From NCBI GenBank assembly GCA_002179805.1, contig NAVB01000800.1:1-41863 (forward strand): a DNA stretch of 41,863 nucleotides. Reading direction: 5' to 3'. A program made the position numbers and the translations under genes. Under the pieces are notes generated by a model. It did no database searches, was not told where the DNA came from, and worked only from the letters and a program-made list of their open reading frames with translations. Positions 1 through 10,868 of the stretch are shown in pieces. The first letter of the stretch is position 1. The number at the start of each line of letters is the position of its first letter. This stretch comes from Acanthamoeba lenticulata (taxonomy: Eukaryota > Discosea > Longamoebia > Acanthamoebidae).

Positions 1-46
1 GGGGGGGAGGAGGATGAAGGGGGGGAAGGGGAAGGGGAAGAGGAAC

Positions 47-1179
47 CACTCGATGCCCTGGTCGGGACGGCCGAGGCTGAGGAGGGCGTGTGCCACCGAG
101 TGGTGCGTCCACGGGTCATTCTCCTCGATCTCCACCCCCTGCAGTGGTTGATGGTGCGTTATGAATCATGCCCATGCCCATGATTCATGATGATGGTGAT
201 GATGACGAGGGGAAGGAGGAGCGAGGCCTGTTTGTTTGTTTGGGGGGCAAGGACGAGGGGAGGCGCACGCGTTGGCCGGCGGCGAGGGCCTCCTCGTAGC
301 GGCCGTTCTGCTCGAGGGCGAAGCAGAGCATGCCGTTGTAGTAGGGCCGGTCCTGCGCGGCGTCGCGCATGGCGAGCGCGATGTCGAGCATGCCCTGCTG
401 GTCGCCCATGCAGAAGGCCACCAGCTGGCCCCGCTTCAGCGCGAACAGGTCCGTCGGGTGCAGCTCCGTGATCTGCGATTCATCGCCCATCGTCATCATC
501 AACAACAACAACAACATCGTCATCATCCCGCGTAGGCATTCAGTTCAACAAGAAGAGCGGGACGAACGCGCTTGAAGTCAGAGTAGGCGCGCTGCAGGTC
601 GCCCGCCATCCACGAGTTGAAGGCGTCCACGTAAAGCTTGTCGCGCGGGGTCACCTCGCTCGAGTCGGCCACCTCCCGCGCCCGCTTGAGGTGGGCCTTG
701 GCCTTATCCATCCGCTCCCTGGTGTGGTTGGGACACCGAGCAATAGATCATCATCCCCCCCCCCATCGACACCAAACAGAGAAAGACGGTCCATCATCGT
801 CACGATGGGCAGACCACCACCGCCAACACACACGACGACATGATGAATGGGAGAGAGAGAGAGAGAGAGGGTCGTACTTGGCGACTTCGTAGTCGGCGGC
901 CAGGACGAGGGCGAGCGCACATGACGCGTCAATCGCGGCCGCTAGCTCGATGACGTGCCACTCCCTGCCATAGCTGCACAAGTGCACATACGTGGTGAGA
1001 ACAAGACTGTAGTGCAGCACTCTTGGTGGGGTGCAACTGCGGTACCGCAGCACCTGCAAGCAGAACTGGTTGATGGCGTCAGTCACGTCTTTGGCTTGTT
1101 CTTTAGTGAGACTGCTGGATAAACTGAAGGCCAGCCCCTGAAAATCGGTACTGGTCTGCATCTTGTGCACTCGCTCCAT
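47..1179 (-). CDS. TTC38-like tetratricopeptide repeat protein, 3' part missing (left window edge)
   Basis: Five exons can be joined: 1046-1179, 878-973, 568-718, 269-472 and about 47-138. All have GT-AG borders and consistent phase. The product matches the TTC38 family layout: a short N-terminal helix pair, then blocks such as DKLYVDAFNSWMAGDL, LHPTDLFALKRGQLVAF, a PYYNGMLCFALEQNGRYEEA helix pair, and DPWTHHSVAHALLSLGR, which corresponds to the family's W..H..AH motif. TTC38 proteins are cytosolic TPR solenoids of unknown biochemical role. I chose the ATG at 1179 because it opens the first exon. An acceptor-like CAG lies just before it, so an upstream exon is possible. The last donor (GTTCCT after base 47) is weak, and the C-terminal half of about 460 residues lies outside the window. 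Confidence 0.7.
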
Positions 1180-1667
1180 CTGTAGTTTGTGGAATGGCGC
1201 AAACAGCGGCGAAATATTTTGCATTCACGCGATGGAGTTATCGACAAGTCAAGGAGTTTCACCCGAGAAGCCGGACGGGGCGTTGCCTCGCACGGGCTTT
1301 GGCGTATCCTAGCCGTGTTTTTAAGCAATCGCCCACACCTCCGACGGCCGTTCAAACACAACCTCCGTCTATGAGTAGAAAAGGAGACTTGGTGTAACGA
1401 GGAGGGTAACGCGCCTGTCACATGACCTCCGTGACCATTCGGTGTGATGGCGTAATGGTTGCTGGCACTCTACGCGGCCTTGTGTGCCACTCGATGACGC
1501 GCCTTCGAGGAAGCAAAACCTCCCTTACTGAGCCACCCGCACACGACGCACTCCACTGCACACTCCACCTGGCTCCGTGACCCCAACTCCCTGCCCACAA
1601 CCTCTTCGTTCTCTCTTCGTTCTTGCCTCCCCCATCCAACACGCACGCATCGAACTGGTGTGGCGCA
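1180..1667. promoter_or_regulatory. Divergent intergenic region between the TTC38-like gene and the Pro/Ser-rich gene
   Basis: This 488-base stretch separates two genes that start away from each other, so it must hold both promoters and 5' leaders. I saw no long conserved reading frame, no clear TATA box and no strong repeat in it. Overlapping short open frames are present on both strands but lack family similarity. Confidence 0.4.
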
Positions 1668-2975
1668 ATGCAAGACGACACTCCGCCACAGCCCCAGCAA
1701 GCCCAACCCACAGCCGAACAGTTGAAGCAGGACAGGTACCGTTTCCACCTAACTTCTTGCTTCCTTTTTAATAAATAAATGTCTCAATAAATGGATAAAT
1801 AAAAGATTATTTAAAATAAATAATAAATAATGTCTTTTCTATTGGGGTAACAAAACAGCCCGTGATCACCTTTTGCACGTGCGCGATCACTGGCGGCCAC
1901 GCGCGTGCCTGCATGTGCTCGCTCACATGTCCTCGTGCGTGCGTGCGTGTGTGCCAGAGAGTTCATGATGGAGTTCCTCGACTTTGTGGATTTCATGCAG
2001 GATGAAGCCATCTTCTGGCGCCAGCCCGCTCCTCCTGCTTCTGCGCCGTCCTCTGCGGGGGCCACGTCGGACTCCGCGGCAGCCACGCCGCATGAGCCCT
2101 TCTTGTTCTTCAACTCTGCTGCTCCCACTTCGTCGGTCCCGCCACCTCCGTCCTTCTCGCCAGCGCACACCGGTGGTGGCAGCGGCGGTGGTGGCTCGCC
2201 ACCGCAACTCCAGAAGCCTCCATCGCGTCGTCGCAGTCACAGCCTCGGGAACTCGCACGACCGGAGCTCGTTTGGGCGCATCTCGCCACGCCCAGGCTCC
2301 TCGCCGCTCTCCTCGCCCTTGCAGCCGCCGATAATGATGATGGATGGCTTACCCGAGTTCTCGGCACCGCCCTACTTTTCACCCGCGGCGACAGCTCCTC
2401 CTGGCGCTGCTGGGGCGCCTGCCTCCTCGCCGCTCTTTAGCCCGACCTCGTTCCCCTGTCCGCCCTTTGGCATGCAGAAGCTGGCGCCACCAGGGAGCAG
2501 GCGGGCCAGAAATAAGAAGAATCGCCCCGCGCCTCTCCGATCCGCAGACCGCCCGACCCTCTACTCCAGCGATGGGGGCGTGCCCTCGCGACCCGCTGTG
2601 GGGTCTGGCTGGGACGAGATGCGCCGAGCCAGCAGCAGGGGAGCGGGCGCACACCCGCCAGACTCGATGCGATGGGCCTCCTCCGTGATGATGGGGCCGC
2701 CACAGCAGCCCTACCGCACCGCGGCGTCGTCCTCGCAGCAGCAGCTACAGCAACATCGCAGCAGCAGCAGCAACATCGTGGAGCCACAGGCCATGCCCCT
2801 CGTGGTTGATGGCCTCCTCCCTGCCGACCCGGGCTGGTCCCCTGCACGAGGCGGCGTGGAGGAAGAGCAGCAGCCATCGGACCCCATGATGATGGCGACC
2901 ACCACCACCGCAGCACAAGAGGACAAGTTGCTGGAGGAGGCCGGCAGCCCAACCCAAAAGCTACGCCAAAGCTGA
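1668..2975 (+). CDS. Pro/Ser-rich, mostly disordered protein with EFLDFVDFMQDE motif
   Basis: Two exons, 1668-1735 and 1958-2975, encode 361 residues. The phase-2 junction reads through as QDREFMMEFLDFVDFMQDE. I do not recognise a family. The only ordered-looking part is the hydrophobic/acidic helix straight after the intron (residues ~23-36). The rest is low complexity, rich in Pro, Ser, Ala and Gly, with Gln runs near residues 280-290. A short minus-strand gene at 16699-17137 repeats the same motif behind an intron in the same phase, so the two are probably paralogues. The composition suggests a scaffold or transcription-related protein in which the helix is a binding segment, but no function can be assigned. 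Intron 1 is AT-rich and contains several AATAAA hexamers. Confidence 0.7.
1770..1835 (+). other. AT-rich intronic segment with repeated AATAAA hexamers
   Basis: Inside intron 1 of the Pro/Ser-rich gene, TAAATAAAT-type sequence gives several AATAAA hexamers within about 65 bases, in an otherwise GC-rich locus. They could act as premature poly(A) signals or simply be an AT-rich intron core. Confidence 0.4.
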
Positions 2976-3065
2976 ACCGTCAACGTCACCGGATTGGCTT
3001 CTCGGTTTTATTTATTTATTTATTAAATAAAAAGAAGAAAAAAAAAACTGCGCTCCAGACGCGCC
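2976..3065. terminator. Shared bidirectional poly(A) region between convergent genes
   Basis: Only 90 bases separate the stop codons of the Pro/Ser-rich gene (+) and UMP synthase (-). The centre holds TTTATT repeats (AATAAA on the minus strand, ~3007-3022) directly followed by AATAAA on the plus strand (3026-3031) and an A-rich tract. Both transcripts can therefore use overlapping poly(A) signals. Confidence 0.6.
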
Positions 3066-6000
3066 TCAGGCACAGCGAGAGGTGTAGGCCGCCCAGGCCT
3101 TCTCCTGGTACTCACGCGCGGCGGCCACAGGCTCCTGCAGGACAAGAAGTGTGATGATCAGTGGTGGTCCCCTCAATGAGATGATCATCATCGATCATCT
3201 CGTCAGGGCTTGCTAAGGTGTGACATGATGTGGCGTGATTGATCAATTATTTATTTAAAATGGAAAGAATGCACCAATCACGAGGTCTAGGTAAAAGAAA
3301 AGGGGAAAGAAAGGGGAAAGAAAAGGAAGAGTACCTTGGCGGAACAGATACCCCGGCCGACGATGGCCACGTCGCAGCCCGATTCCTGATGGTGTCACCA
3401 ACAACCAAAGGTGTCCATTCGAGGTCAGTTCGGCAAAAGGGAAAGGGAAAGGGAGAGCTTTCTTTTGCGCGTGTGATCTCGAGAAAAGAATGAAAAGGGG
3501 CCCAACGTACGATGACCATCTCGGGCGTGCGGTAGGTCTGCCCGAGCCCATCACCCTGCGACCCTGTTTGTGTCCGTGCGTGTGCGTGTGTGTGTGTTGT
3601 GTGTTGTGTGGGCAAGTCGTGCCGCGCGGTGGTGGTGATGAGCGGCAAGGCCTCATCGCGTGGGTTCTGCCGAGGAGAGAGAGTGGGATGGGGATGGGAG
3701 GGGTGTACCGATGCGCACGCCAGGCGTGCAGTAGAGGAACGACGGGCCCAGCTCCGAGTCCTGGGCCAGCACGTTCTCCTGGCAGATGAATCCCACCACG
3801 AAGTCTGGGTGCGTCTTGGCCGCCTCCAACGCGCGAGCCACGCTCCCCTCTGCGGCAGGCCACATTATGTTCGTTATTGATAACATTATTGATATTTTCC
3901 AACGCGTTGTTAACCGCCCCATCGACACACGCGCGCGCTCAAGCGAGCAGGGAGAGTAGGCAGGCAGAGGTCTGCGGACCTTCTTGCTTGGAGGCGGCGT
4001 CAGCGGTGCTCATCTGGGCGATCAGGAGGGCGCCCCGCTCCTCACCCTGCTCCCCCACCACCGCGCGCAGGAGCCATGCAGCGTCAGCTTCCTCGTCTTG
4101 GTGAAGAGGACTGCTGAACTCGGGAAAAGAGAGAAGGAGATGAGGACGGGAGGGGGGAGGCTGACCTTCTGGGTGGCGATCTCCTTGAGGGAGGTGACGA
4201 CGGTGGCGCCGGCAACGAGGTGCACCGTCACGATGTCGGCCCACGCGCAGATGTCAAACGGGCCACCGCCGTACTGCTGCTGCGCCACAAACCTAGTGCG
4301 CGGGGTGTGCATGTGTGTGTCATGTCCGCTCTCAGTGCACTTAAGCGAACCGGGGGAGCACGGTGCATACCCGATGTCCGCGAACTTGCGGTCCTCGAAG
4401 AGCAGGAAGCCGTGCTTGCGGGCGATCTCCTTGAGCTCCCGGCCTGCAGAGCGTTTTTTTGTTTTGTTTTGTTTTGTTTTGTTTTGTTTTGTTTTGTTTT
4501 GTTTTGTTGTTGCGCGCAAACCGTCGTCAGGCGATGCGCGTGTGAGTGATGTGTCCGAGAGAGCGCGTGCGCGCGAAAAGGACGCGCCGAGAGGAGAGCG
4601 AGGACTCACCCGTGTTGGCGTCCCAGTCCCGGACGATGTCAGCGTGGGTCTTGAGCATGCAGATGTGCGGGCCCAGCTGTTCAGCGAGCGTCAGCAGCTC
4701 CGCCTTGGTGGTGACGTCGGCCGCCACCTGTGTCGCAGGAAAGCCAAGAAATCGCGAGCACGAGCCAGCAATCCCACCACCGTCAGCGAAAGATGAATAA
4801 AGAAATCAAGAAAGAAAGGTCGGAAGGGGGAGGGGGGTTTGAGCACGCACGGCCAGGTTGGACTTCTTCTCCTCCATGAGGCGCAGCAGCTTCTTGCCGA
4901 CCGCCGACTTGCATCGGTCGACCCGCTCCGCGAAAGTCAGCCCTGCGCACCGGCGCCACGAGCCTCCTGCATGAGGCGCTCATGCCTCACTCCCGTTTGT
5001 ATGGGGAGGGGGGAGGGAAGGAGAAGGTTACCTTGCTGCTTCTTCGGGGCCGGCGCCGCGGCAGCTGGGACGATGGGGTTGACCTCCGACATGGAGGCCA
5101 GGTAGGCGTTGATGGTGTCCAGCAGAGACGCCTCGATGCGGCCGTGCGCCTTGAGCGTCTCCAGCATCTGCTTCAGCGACGTCTACTCCCCGTCCCCCCC
5201 ACAAACGGGGTCAGCAGAGCCCCCCCCCCATCCCCGCCCGCCGTCGTCGAGAGGGGACTTGGTCGGGTCGCGGAGGGCGCGTACCACGGCATGGACCCGG
5301 ACGGCGAGGCCGCCTTCGAGGGCCGCCAGGCGCTGCCTGCCGCCCTGCTGCCGGTCGAGGAACACCACGGCCTCTTCCACGGTCAACCCGGCGCTGTCCA
5401 GTAGCACAAGTCCACATGTCAGGCTTTGGGGGGGGGGATGAGGCTGCGGTGGGGAAGGTGGGGTGGTCATGACAATACCCGCGGAGGTTGGTGGAGGTCT
5501 CCTGGATGGAGATGCCGCTGGTGACGACGTCCTCCAGGATGAGCACCTTCTCGCCCTTGCTGAACACGCCCTCCACGAGGCTCTTGGTGCCATAGTCCTT
5601 GGCCTCCTTCCTGGTCGCGCGAAACACCATTACGACGTTGAGGAGTAGGAGGAGGAGGAACAGCCATGGACATGGTGGCGCGCGCACCGGCAGATGACCA
5701 TCGGGACCTGGTGCTTGATGGCCATCGCGGCCGCAAAGGGCAAGGCACCGTAGGGCACGCCGCACACATGCGTGAACCTAACCTCCGGTCGCACGCACCT
5801 CGAGGTTGTGAGCTGTGGGGAGGGGGCACATCTGCTGGGTGCCGGATGAGTATGCACGCACCGCTTCCTGGCCTCCTCCTCGCCGCTCGAGGCGGTGAAG
5901 CACTGCCACATGGAGTCCACCACCCGCTCCAGCACGCGCGGATGAGACGGCAACACCCTGCAAAACACAAACGGAATTAAAAATCGCGATTTTTCACAAT

Positions 6001-6162
6001 TCCGGCATTCGTGGGGAGGTCCGTGGCCGAGCCAAGCTACCTCAGGTCCACGTAGATGGGGGACATGATGCCCGATTTGAGCTTGAAATTGCCCAATTTG
6101 ACAGCTCCGATGTCGTGGAGCTGAAGGATGAGCTCCTCCACCAAGGACTGATCAGCGCTCAT
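3066..6162 (-). CDS. UMPS: Bifunctional UMP synthase (orotate phosphoribosyltransferase / OMP decarboxylase)
   Basis: Fifteen exons: 6041-6162, 5862-5957, 5688-5777, 5479-5610, 5285-5393, 5032-5182, 4851-4942, 4610-4727, 4371-4443, 4166-4292, 3980-4091, 3709-3849, 3511-3563, 3335-3385 and 3066-3134. They sum to 1,536 nt, or 511 residues (human enzyme ~480). The N-terminal OPRT domain shows [26 protein letters not shown] and the PRPP-binding [13 protein letters not shown]. The C-terminal OMP decarboxylase domain shows [11 protein letters not shown], the catalytic [10 protein letters not shown] (Asp-x-Lys-x-x-Asp), [14 protein letters not shown] and AIVGRGI. The enzyme converts orotate plus PRPP to OMP and then UMP, the last two steps of de novo pyrimidine synthesis in the cytosol. 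The order OPRT-ODC is the animal/plant/amoeba type. The ATG at 6162 gives the expected [20 protein letters not shown] start. Confidence 0.95.
4454..4506. repeat. (TTTTG)n microsatellite in a UMPS intron
   Basis: About ten tandem copies of a GTTTT pentanucleotide fill most of the intron between UMPS exons 8 and 9. On the transcribed (minus) strand it reads CAAAA repeats. Confidence 0.9.
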
Positions 6163-6345
6163 GTTCGCTCACTCAGATCAAGTAAGATATCTTGCTGACG
6201 ATGAACCCTTGCCGCGCGCAAAGATCGATCTGCGGACCAGACACACAGGCGCGTGTATTTAAAATAAAATAATAAAAAAAAGTGTCGACCACAGTGACGA
6301 TGTTTTGCTGTATTTTTGCGCTCTTCGGCCCAGGGGGTTGATCTC

Positions 6346-7281
6346 TCAGAGCTGGATGGAAGTGCCCAGCAGCTTGAGGAACTCGCGCATCCAGGCGGGG
6401 TGGCCTATAGCAGCAACAACATCACGAAGGGCCAATAGATATGAGTTGTCTGCTTGTGACACGCACGTGACCAACAGAGGCAGCCCCGTACCAGGCCAAG
6501 CGACGGCAGTGACGAGGTTGCCGTCGACGACAGCGCCGTCCACAGGGCAGGCACCGTCCCAGTGACCGCCGGCCACCTTCACGTCGGGCTCCAGGGCGGT
6601 GTAGGCCGTGCACTTCTTATCCTTCAGCAAGCCGGCCGCCACGAGGACTGCGCAGGAGAAGAAAGTTTGTTGGCGAAGACTGGGGAGACAACACAAACAC
6701 AGGAGCCACGCACTCTGAGGGCCGTGGCAGATTGAGGCGATGGGCTTGTCCTTGAAGCTACGGACGATCGCGAGCAGCTGCTGGTCGAGACGCAGGTACT
6801 CGGGCGCGCGACCACCGGGAATGATGAGGCCGTCCTGTTCCCCGTCGTCCCTCGCCCATAAGCACAAGAGATAGAGTAGCGCGGCGTGGAACTCCTGCAG
6901 GAGCACGTACGTAGTTGGCGTGGTCGGCCACCACGGTGTCCCAGTCGACGGTCAGAGCAAACAGATGGCCGGGCTTCTCACTGTTGTTTTTCTGTCAGCT
7001 GCTAGCAGCAACAAGTCAGGGAGGATTTAACGCGCGCTTACGTGTAAGTCTGGTCGCCTTCAAAGTCGTGGATGGCGGTCTTCACCTTCTCGCCCGCCTT
7101 ACGCTTGGGGCAAGTGACGTCAACTTGGTGGCCCACGCACCTTTTGGGACACGCTTAATTAAAAGGAGATCAAGAGCAGCAAGCAGCGTGATGGTGCATA
7201 CGTGAGCAGTTGGTAGGGAACCATGACCTCGTAGTCCTCCACAAAGTCCCCGACCAGCATAAGCAGCTTCTTGCCCGACAT
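6346..7281 (-). CDS. DJ-1/PfpI superfamily protein
   Basis: Six exons, 7202-7281, 7042-7140, 6911-6980, 6714-6834, 6492-6647 and 6346-6404, encode 194 residues, the usual length for one PfpI/DJ-1 domain. The start [18 protein letters not shown] carries the conserved Glu after [13 protein letters not shown] and [15 protein letters not shown] are typical, and ICHGPQ is the nucleophile elbow with the reactive Cys. [16 protein letters not shown] follows. The pattern is closest to the bacterial/plant PfpI-type subfamily (glyoxalase III, deglycase or protease-like annotations), not animal DJ-1, so the true substrate is open. The next gene upstream ends only 61 bases before this start. Confidence 0.9.
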
Positions 7282-7342
7282 GGTGCTGAGATTGGCGCTA
7301 CTTGAGTAAAGAATTTTACTTTGTCTTCTTTTTTTTTTGTCG

Positions 7343-8433
7343 TCAGAACCAGGCCAGAGACGTTGTCGTGGCCATCACAAGGGCGGCGGTTTCAACTCGC
7401 AAACGGTTAGGCCCAAGGGTGATTCCAAACGCGCCCGCCTTTCGTAGCATCTCCTTTTCAGCTGTCGTAAAGTCGCCCTCCGGGCCCACAAACAGCACAA
7501 CCTCCTGCGTGTGGAAAGAAAGAAACTCAGCTGTCCAGAAAGCGGTCCAAGGAAGAGATCTGCAAGTGACGCACACGTTGGGGCCTGTGTTGAGCAAGGA
7601 AGGAGAAGAGAGGCGCTGGAGCATCCACATCTCCTGGCATACAGCCCCACAGCAACGTAGCCTGGCCCAGTCCACCGCCTGGTTCGTCCACGTTGGTGTC
7701 CATCAAGAGAAAAGGAGGATCAGGCGAATGGGTCTTACCGTGCACTTCGATGTCGCTCAAGAAGTGGGCGACCGACAGCGGCGCGGTGATCTCAGGTACG
7801 CGCAACCGGAGACTCTGCTTGCTCGCCTCCACTGAGTTCGAACCGGCGGCAACGTCAGCTTACCCAGGCGAAGAGGAGCAAGTAAGAAGAGGAGATCAAA
7901 GTACGAGCCATCTGGCGCCATCGCTGCAGGCGTCCTTCGCCAGGCAGCAGGACAGACTTGGTGGCGAGCAGGGGTTGCACCCGGTGCGCGCCCACTTCAG
8001 TGAGCTTCTCCACGAGCCAGTCGCCCCGGCTCCCCTTGGGCATGGCCACCGCCACCGTCAGGCGGCGCTCCAGCTCCAGGCTTTGACCTTCCACGCTTGC
8101 GGCATCCTCTGGCCCCGCGCCCAGCAAGTCGGGGTCGTGCGGTCGGTCGCTGTCGGCCTGGGTGGCAAGGACGCGAAGAGCGACTTGGTGCCGCGAGGCC
8201 TGGATCACGGTGGCCGTGGCTAGAGCTCCATGCCCATCAAACAGCTGCACGGCCTCCCCTAGGCGTGGTCGACGCACGAGCAAGTGGCGCGCCTCCCGCC
8301 CGGCGACTACGAGCGCCTCGTTGGCCGCAGGCTCTGCCAGAGCCGATGCCATAGCGCGGCCTTCGCCTACAAGCACGAGCTGGCCCACGGTGGGCAAGCG
8401 CTCCACCCACACCCGTCCCACCCCGCTGCTCAT
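7343..8433 (-). CDS. RsmE-family 16S-type rRNA (uridine-N3) methyltransferase, SPOUT fold
   Basis: Four exons, 7905-8433, 7739-7831, 7575-7678 and 7343-7504, give 295 residues. The N-terminal PUA-like part shows RVWVERLP, GREARHLLVRRPRLGEAVQLFDG. The central AVAMPKGSRGDWLVEKLTEVGAHRVQPL is the family signature. The C-terminal trefoil knot that binds AdoMet shows VLFVGPEGDFTTAE and LGPNRLRVETAAL. Bacterial RsmE methylates U1498 of 16S rRNA; a nuclear copy like this probably acts on mitochondrial small-subunit rRNA, which is inference because I see no unambiguous targeting peptide. The stretch between exons 2 and 4 (exon 3, GGGLGQATLLWGCMPGDVDAP) is poorly conserved, so its exact borders are the least certain. 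Confidence 0.85.
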
Positions 8434-8609
8434 CCTCGCTTCTTTGTTGGTTTGTGTCCATTTTTCTTTTTTTTTTCTTCCGCCAGTTTCTCTATTGGGA
8501 CTGATCTCGGGCGGTGGTTGTCGCAGCGACAAGCATGACATCAGCTCTTTTTTATTCTCACTTGCTACAACCTCCTCGAGGAGGTTGCCACTTGTAATCG
8601 CAACACCTG

Positions 8610-10763
8610 ATGGACCCACACGCGAACATAGAAGAGGCCCTCCATCGCCTCTCGGTGAGTGCAGCACAGGAGGAGGCCTCCTCGCCGGCCGGCGCGGAAG
8701 CGGAATACGCGAGCGCCGCCTCCTCATGGTGGGGCGAGGCCGTCGAGGAGGCCCTCACCTGCCCCATTTGCGTGGACGCCCTCCGGGACGCTGTCGAGAC
8801 GCCCTGCTGCCACGCCACCTACTGCCGGTAGACCCCTCCTCCTCCCCCGACACCCACCTTGCGTCTTTTCCTCTCTTTCTCGAATCAAATAACCAAAGAA
8901 ATACCTGAAATAACTCTTGTGGGTGCCTTTTTTTTTGCTTTGGGCGTGCGCGTCTATGGTGACGTGGGCCAGGTCGTGCATCGAGGCCTGGCTTGAGCGG
9001 CGGCGTGGGCACGGCTGCCCGGGCTGCCGGGCGAGCCTTGAGGCGCAGGGCCTCCGGCGCAACATCCCCATCCAGCGGCTGGTCGACCTCCTCCCGACCA
9101 AGTGCCCCAACGTGCCCTGCCCCGCTCCGCGCCTCACTCGCGGTGCGCTTCTTCTTCTTCTTCTTCACGATGCGTTTTTTCTCCCAACACCAGGTTTTTT
9201 AACCAACGAACCAACCATGCGCGCGCGACCCAAAAACACAACATAACACAAACAAACAACCACACATACTCAAAAAGGGTGCATGAAGGAGCACCTGGCC
9301 AAGTGCGAGTTTGCGCGCGTGGTGTGCCCCTACGACGCACGATGCCCCACCTACCTCCGCGCCCAGTGGAACGACCTGGTCCGTGTGCCTCCCCTCCCCC
9401 CTCCCCCCCTCTTTTCCTTTTGCCTGATGGGCGTCTGCAATGGCTTTACGACGAGAGTGTCGTGCTCTCTCCCTTTCCACGCACAGCACCAGGCCAAGGG
9501 CGTGCTGTTGGTGCGCAACGTGGACGCCTTCAAGTGCGTGTGGATGGACCAGGGCACCGGCAGCAAGATGGACGGCTCCGTCTTCCGGCCCCTCCCACCC
9601 GAAGGCACCGCCACCACAACCAACCATTATTATCCGACCCATTCACCAATCCATGCACGCCATTAGACGCACATATACGCACACAGACACACCACATATG
9701 GGGGGATTAATCGCGGGCGGTCTCCTTTGTGGTGCGGGCGGGGGCGGGGGGGGGAGCAGGCTGGAAGCCCGCGGGGTACTTCTTCCGCCCGCGCCATTCG
9801 GAGGCGCTGCGCGAGAAGGTGGAGGTGTTTGCCCTGGCCGAGCGCGAGCCCACGGGGACCTACCTCCAGCCCGTGCGCCCAACCCATCGCTCCTCCCTCG
9901 AGTAAGCTTCCTTGCATTCCTCACCCCATAGGGTCGTGAGTGCAGCCAACCGACTACGAGGTGATTTGGAACGATAAGAAGACGGGCGCCAAGCGCTGCT
10001 GCACCATCTGGCGACCGATCCCGCCCCTCGGTACGGAGCCGCCAACACACGAGCAAGCAAGCAAGCAATGAAGACACGGGCTGATGTGGGATGGACGGTG
10101 CGCGTTATGATAATGTGGCAGGTTTCGTGGCCCTGGGCTATGTGGTGACGCCTCACCACAACAAGCCCGCGCTCGAGGCGGTGGCGTGTGTGCACCACTC
10201 GTGTGTGCGTGCCTGTTCGGTCTCTTCGACGCGCAACTGGTGCGACTCGGGATCCGGCGGGGCCTTTGACGTGACTGTGTGGGCCCTCGGTACATCCACC
10301 GTCGATGGTGTCTGCCGCACATGTTGCACGCATGTGTTCCAGGAGTTGTGGTTTCTTGACCTCGTCTACACCCTCTTACGCTCTTGGGCTGCTTTGGGGG
10401 GATTCAGACGGCGCGGCGGGGCTGAGCGCCGACGGACGGTCGTTCTACCTGGGCGTGGATTGCGCGGCGCGCGGTTACACGCGCCCAAGTCACCCCGTCT
10501 ACTGCCTCGACGCGCAGTCCATCCACGAGATCACGCCCTCCATCCCGCTTTCGCCCCGCCCGGCGGAACTCATCCTCCCGCAGCCGCAGCCGCAGCAGCC
10601 ACAGCCGCAGCAACAACAGCCGCAGCCGCAGCAGCAGCAACAGCAGCAACAACAACCTCCTCCGCTGCCTCCCCCGCGCAGCCGAACCCTCACCCTGACT
10701 CAGGACCAGCAGCAGCCTCGGGAATCAGCAGCATCGCCAGCACCACCCTCCTCCACAGAGTGA
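8610..10763 (+). CDS. RING - TRAF-type zinc finger - VPS62 domain protein
   Basis: Eight exons: 8610-8827, 8973-9142, 9278-9378, 9487-9604, 9760-9872, 9946-10030, 10122-10289 and 10408-10763, encoding 442 residues. A RING finger occupies residues 51-91 (CPIC, CCH, CRSC, CPGC). A single TRAF-type zinc finger follows (HLAKCEFARVVCPY). The remainder has at least three copies of a W-D-x-G-T/S-G ... W-R-P pattern (WMDQGTGSKMDGSVFRP, WNDKKTGAKRCCTIWRPIPP, WCDSGSGGAFDVTVWAL), typical of the VPS62/DUF946 fold. The C-terminus is a Pro/Gln-rich tail. By analogy with TRAF-like proteins it may be a ubiquitin ligase whose VPS62 part binds the target or a membrane; this is inference. Intron 4 appears to use a GC donor (GAAG|GCACCG at 9605). 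Confidence 0.8.
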
Positions 10764-10868
10764 TCGCAACTTGTAGATAAGCACAACCAGCGGGTCCCGA
10801 GTGGCGGCTCGAGGGTCGTTCATTTTGTTTTACTCTTGTGTTTCTTTTTGTTGTTGATTCATGATGCA
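10764..10868. other. Convergent 3' spacer
   Basis: One hundred and five bases between the stop of the RING/TRAF/VPS62 gene (+) and the stop of the 117-residue gene (-). It includes a T-rich stretch but no perfect AATAAA on either strand. Confidence 0.4.

Noticed and set aside
1..46. Continuation of the TTC38-like exon to the window edge
   Set aside because: The frame becomes Phe/Pro repeats from a purine-rich tract, typical of intron sequence here, so the exon is taken to stop near base 47.
10605..10670. CAG-rich block as a possible separate element
   Set aside because: It encodes the Pro/Gln tail of the RING/TRAF/VPS62 protein in frame; ordinary coding low complexity.
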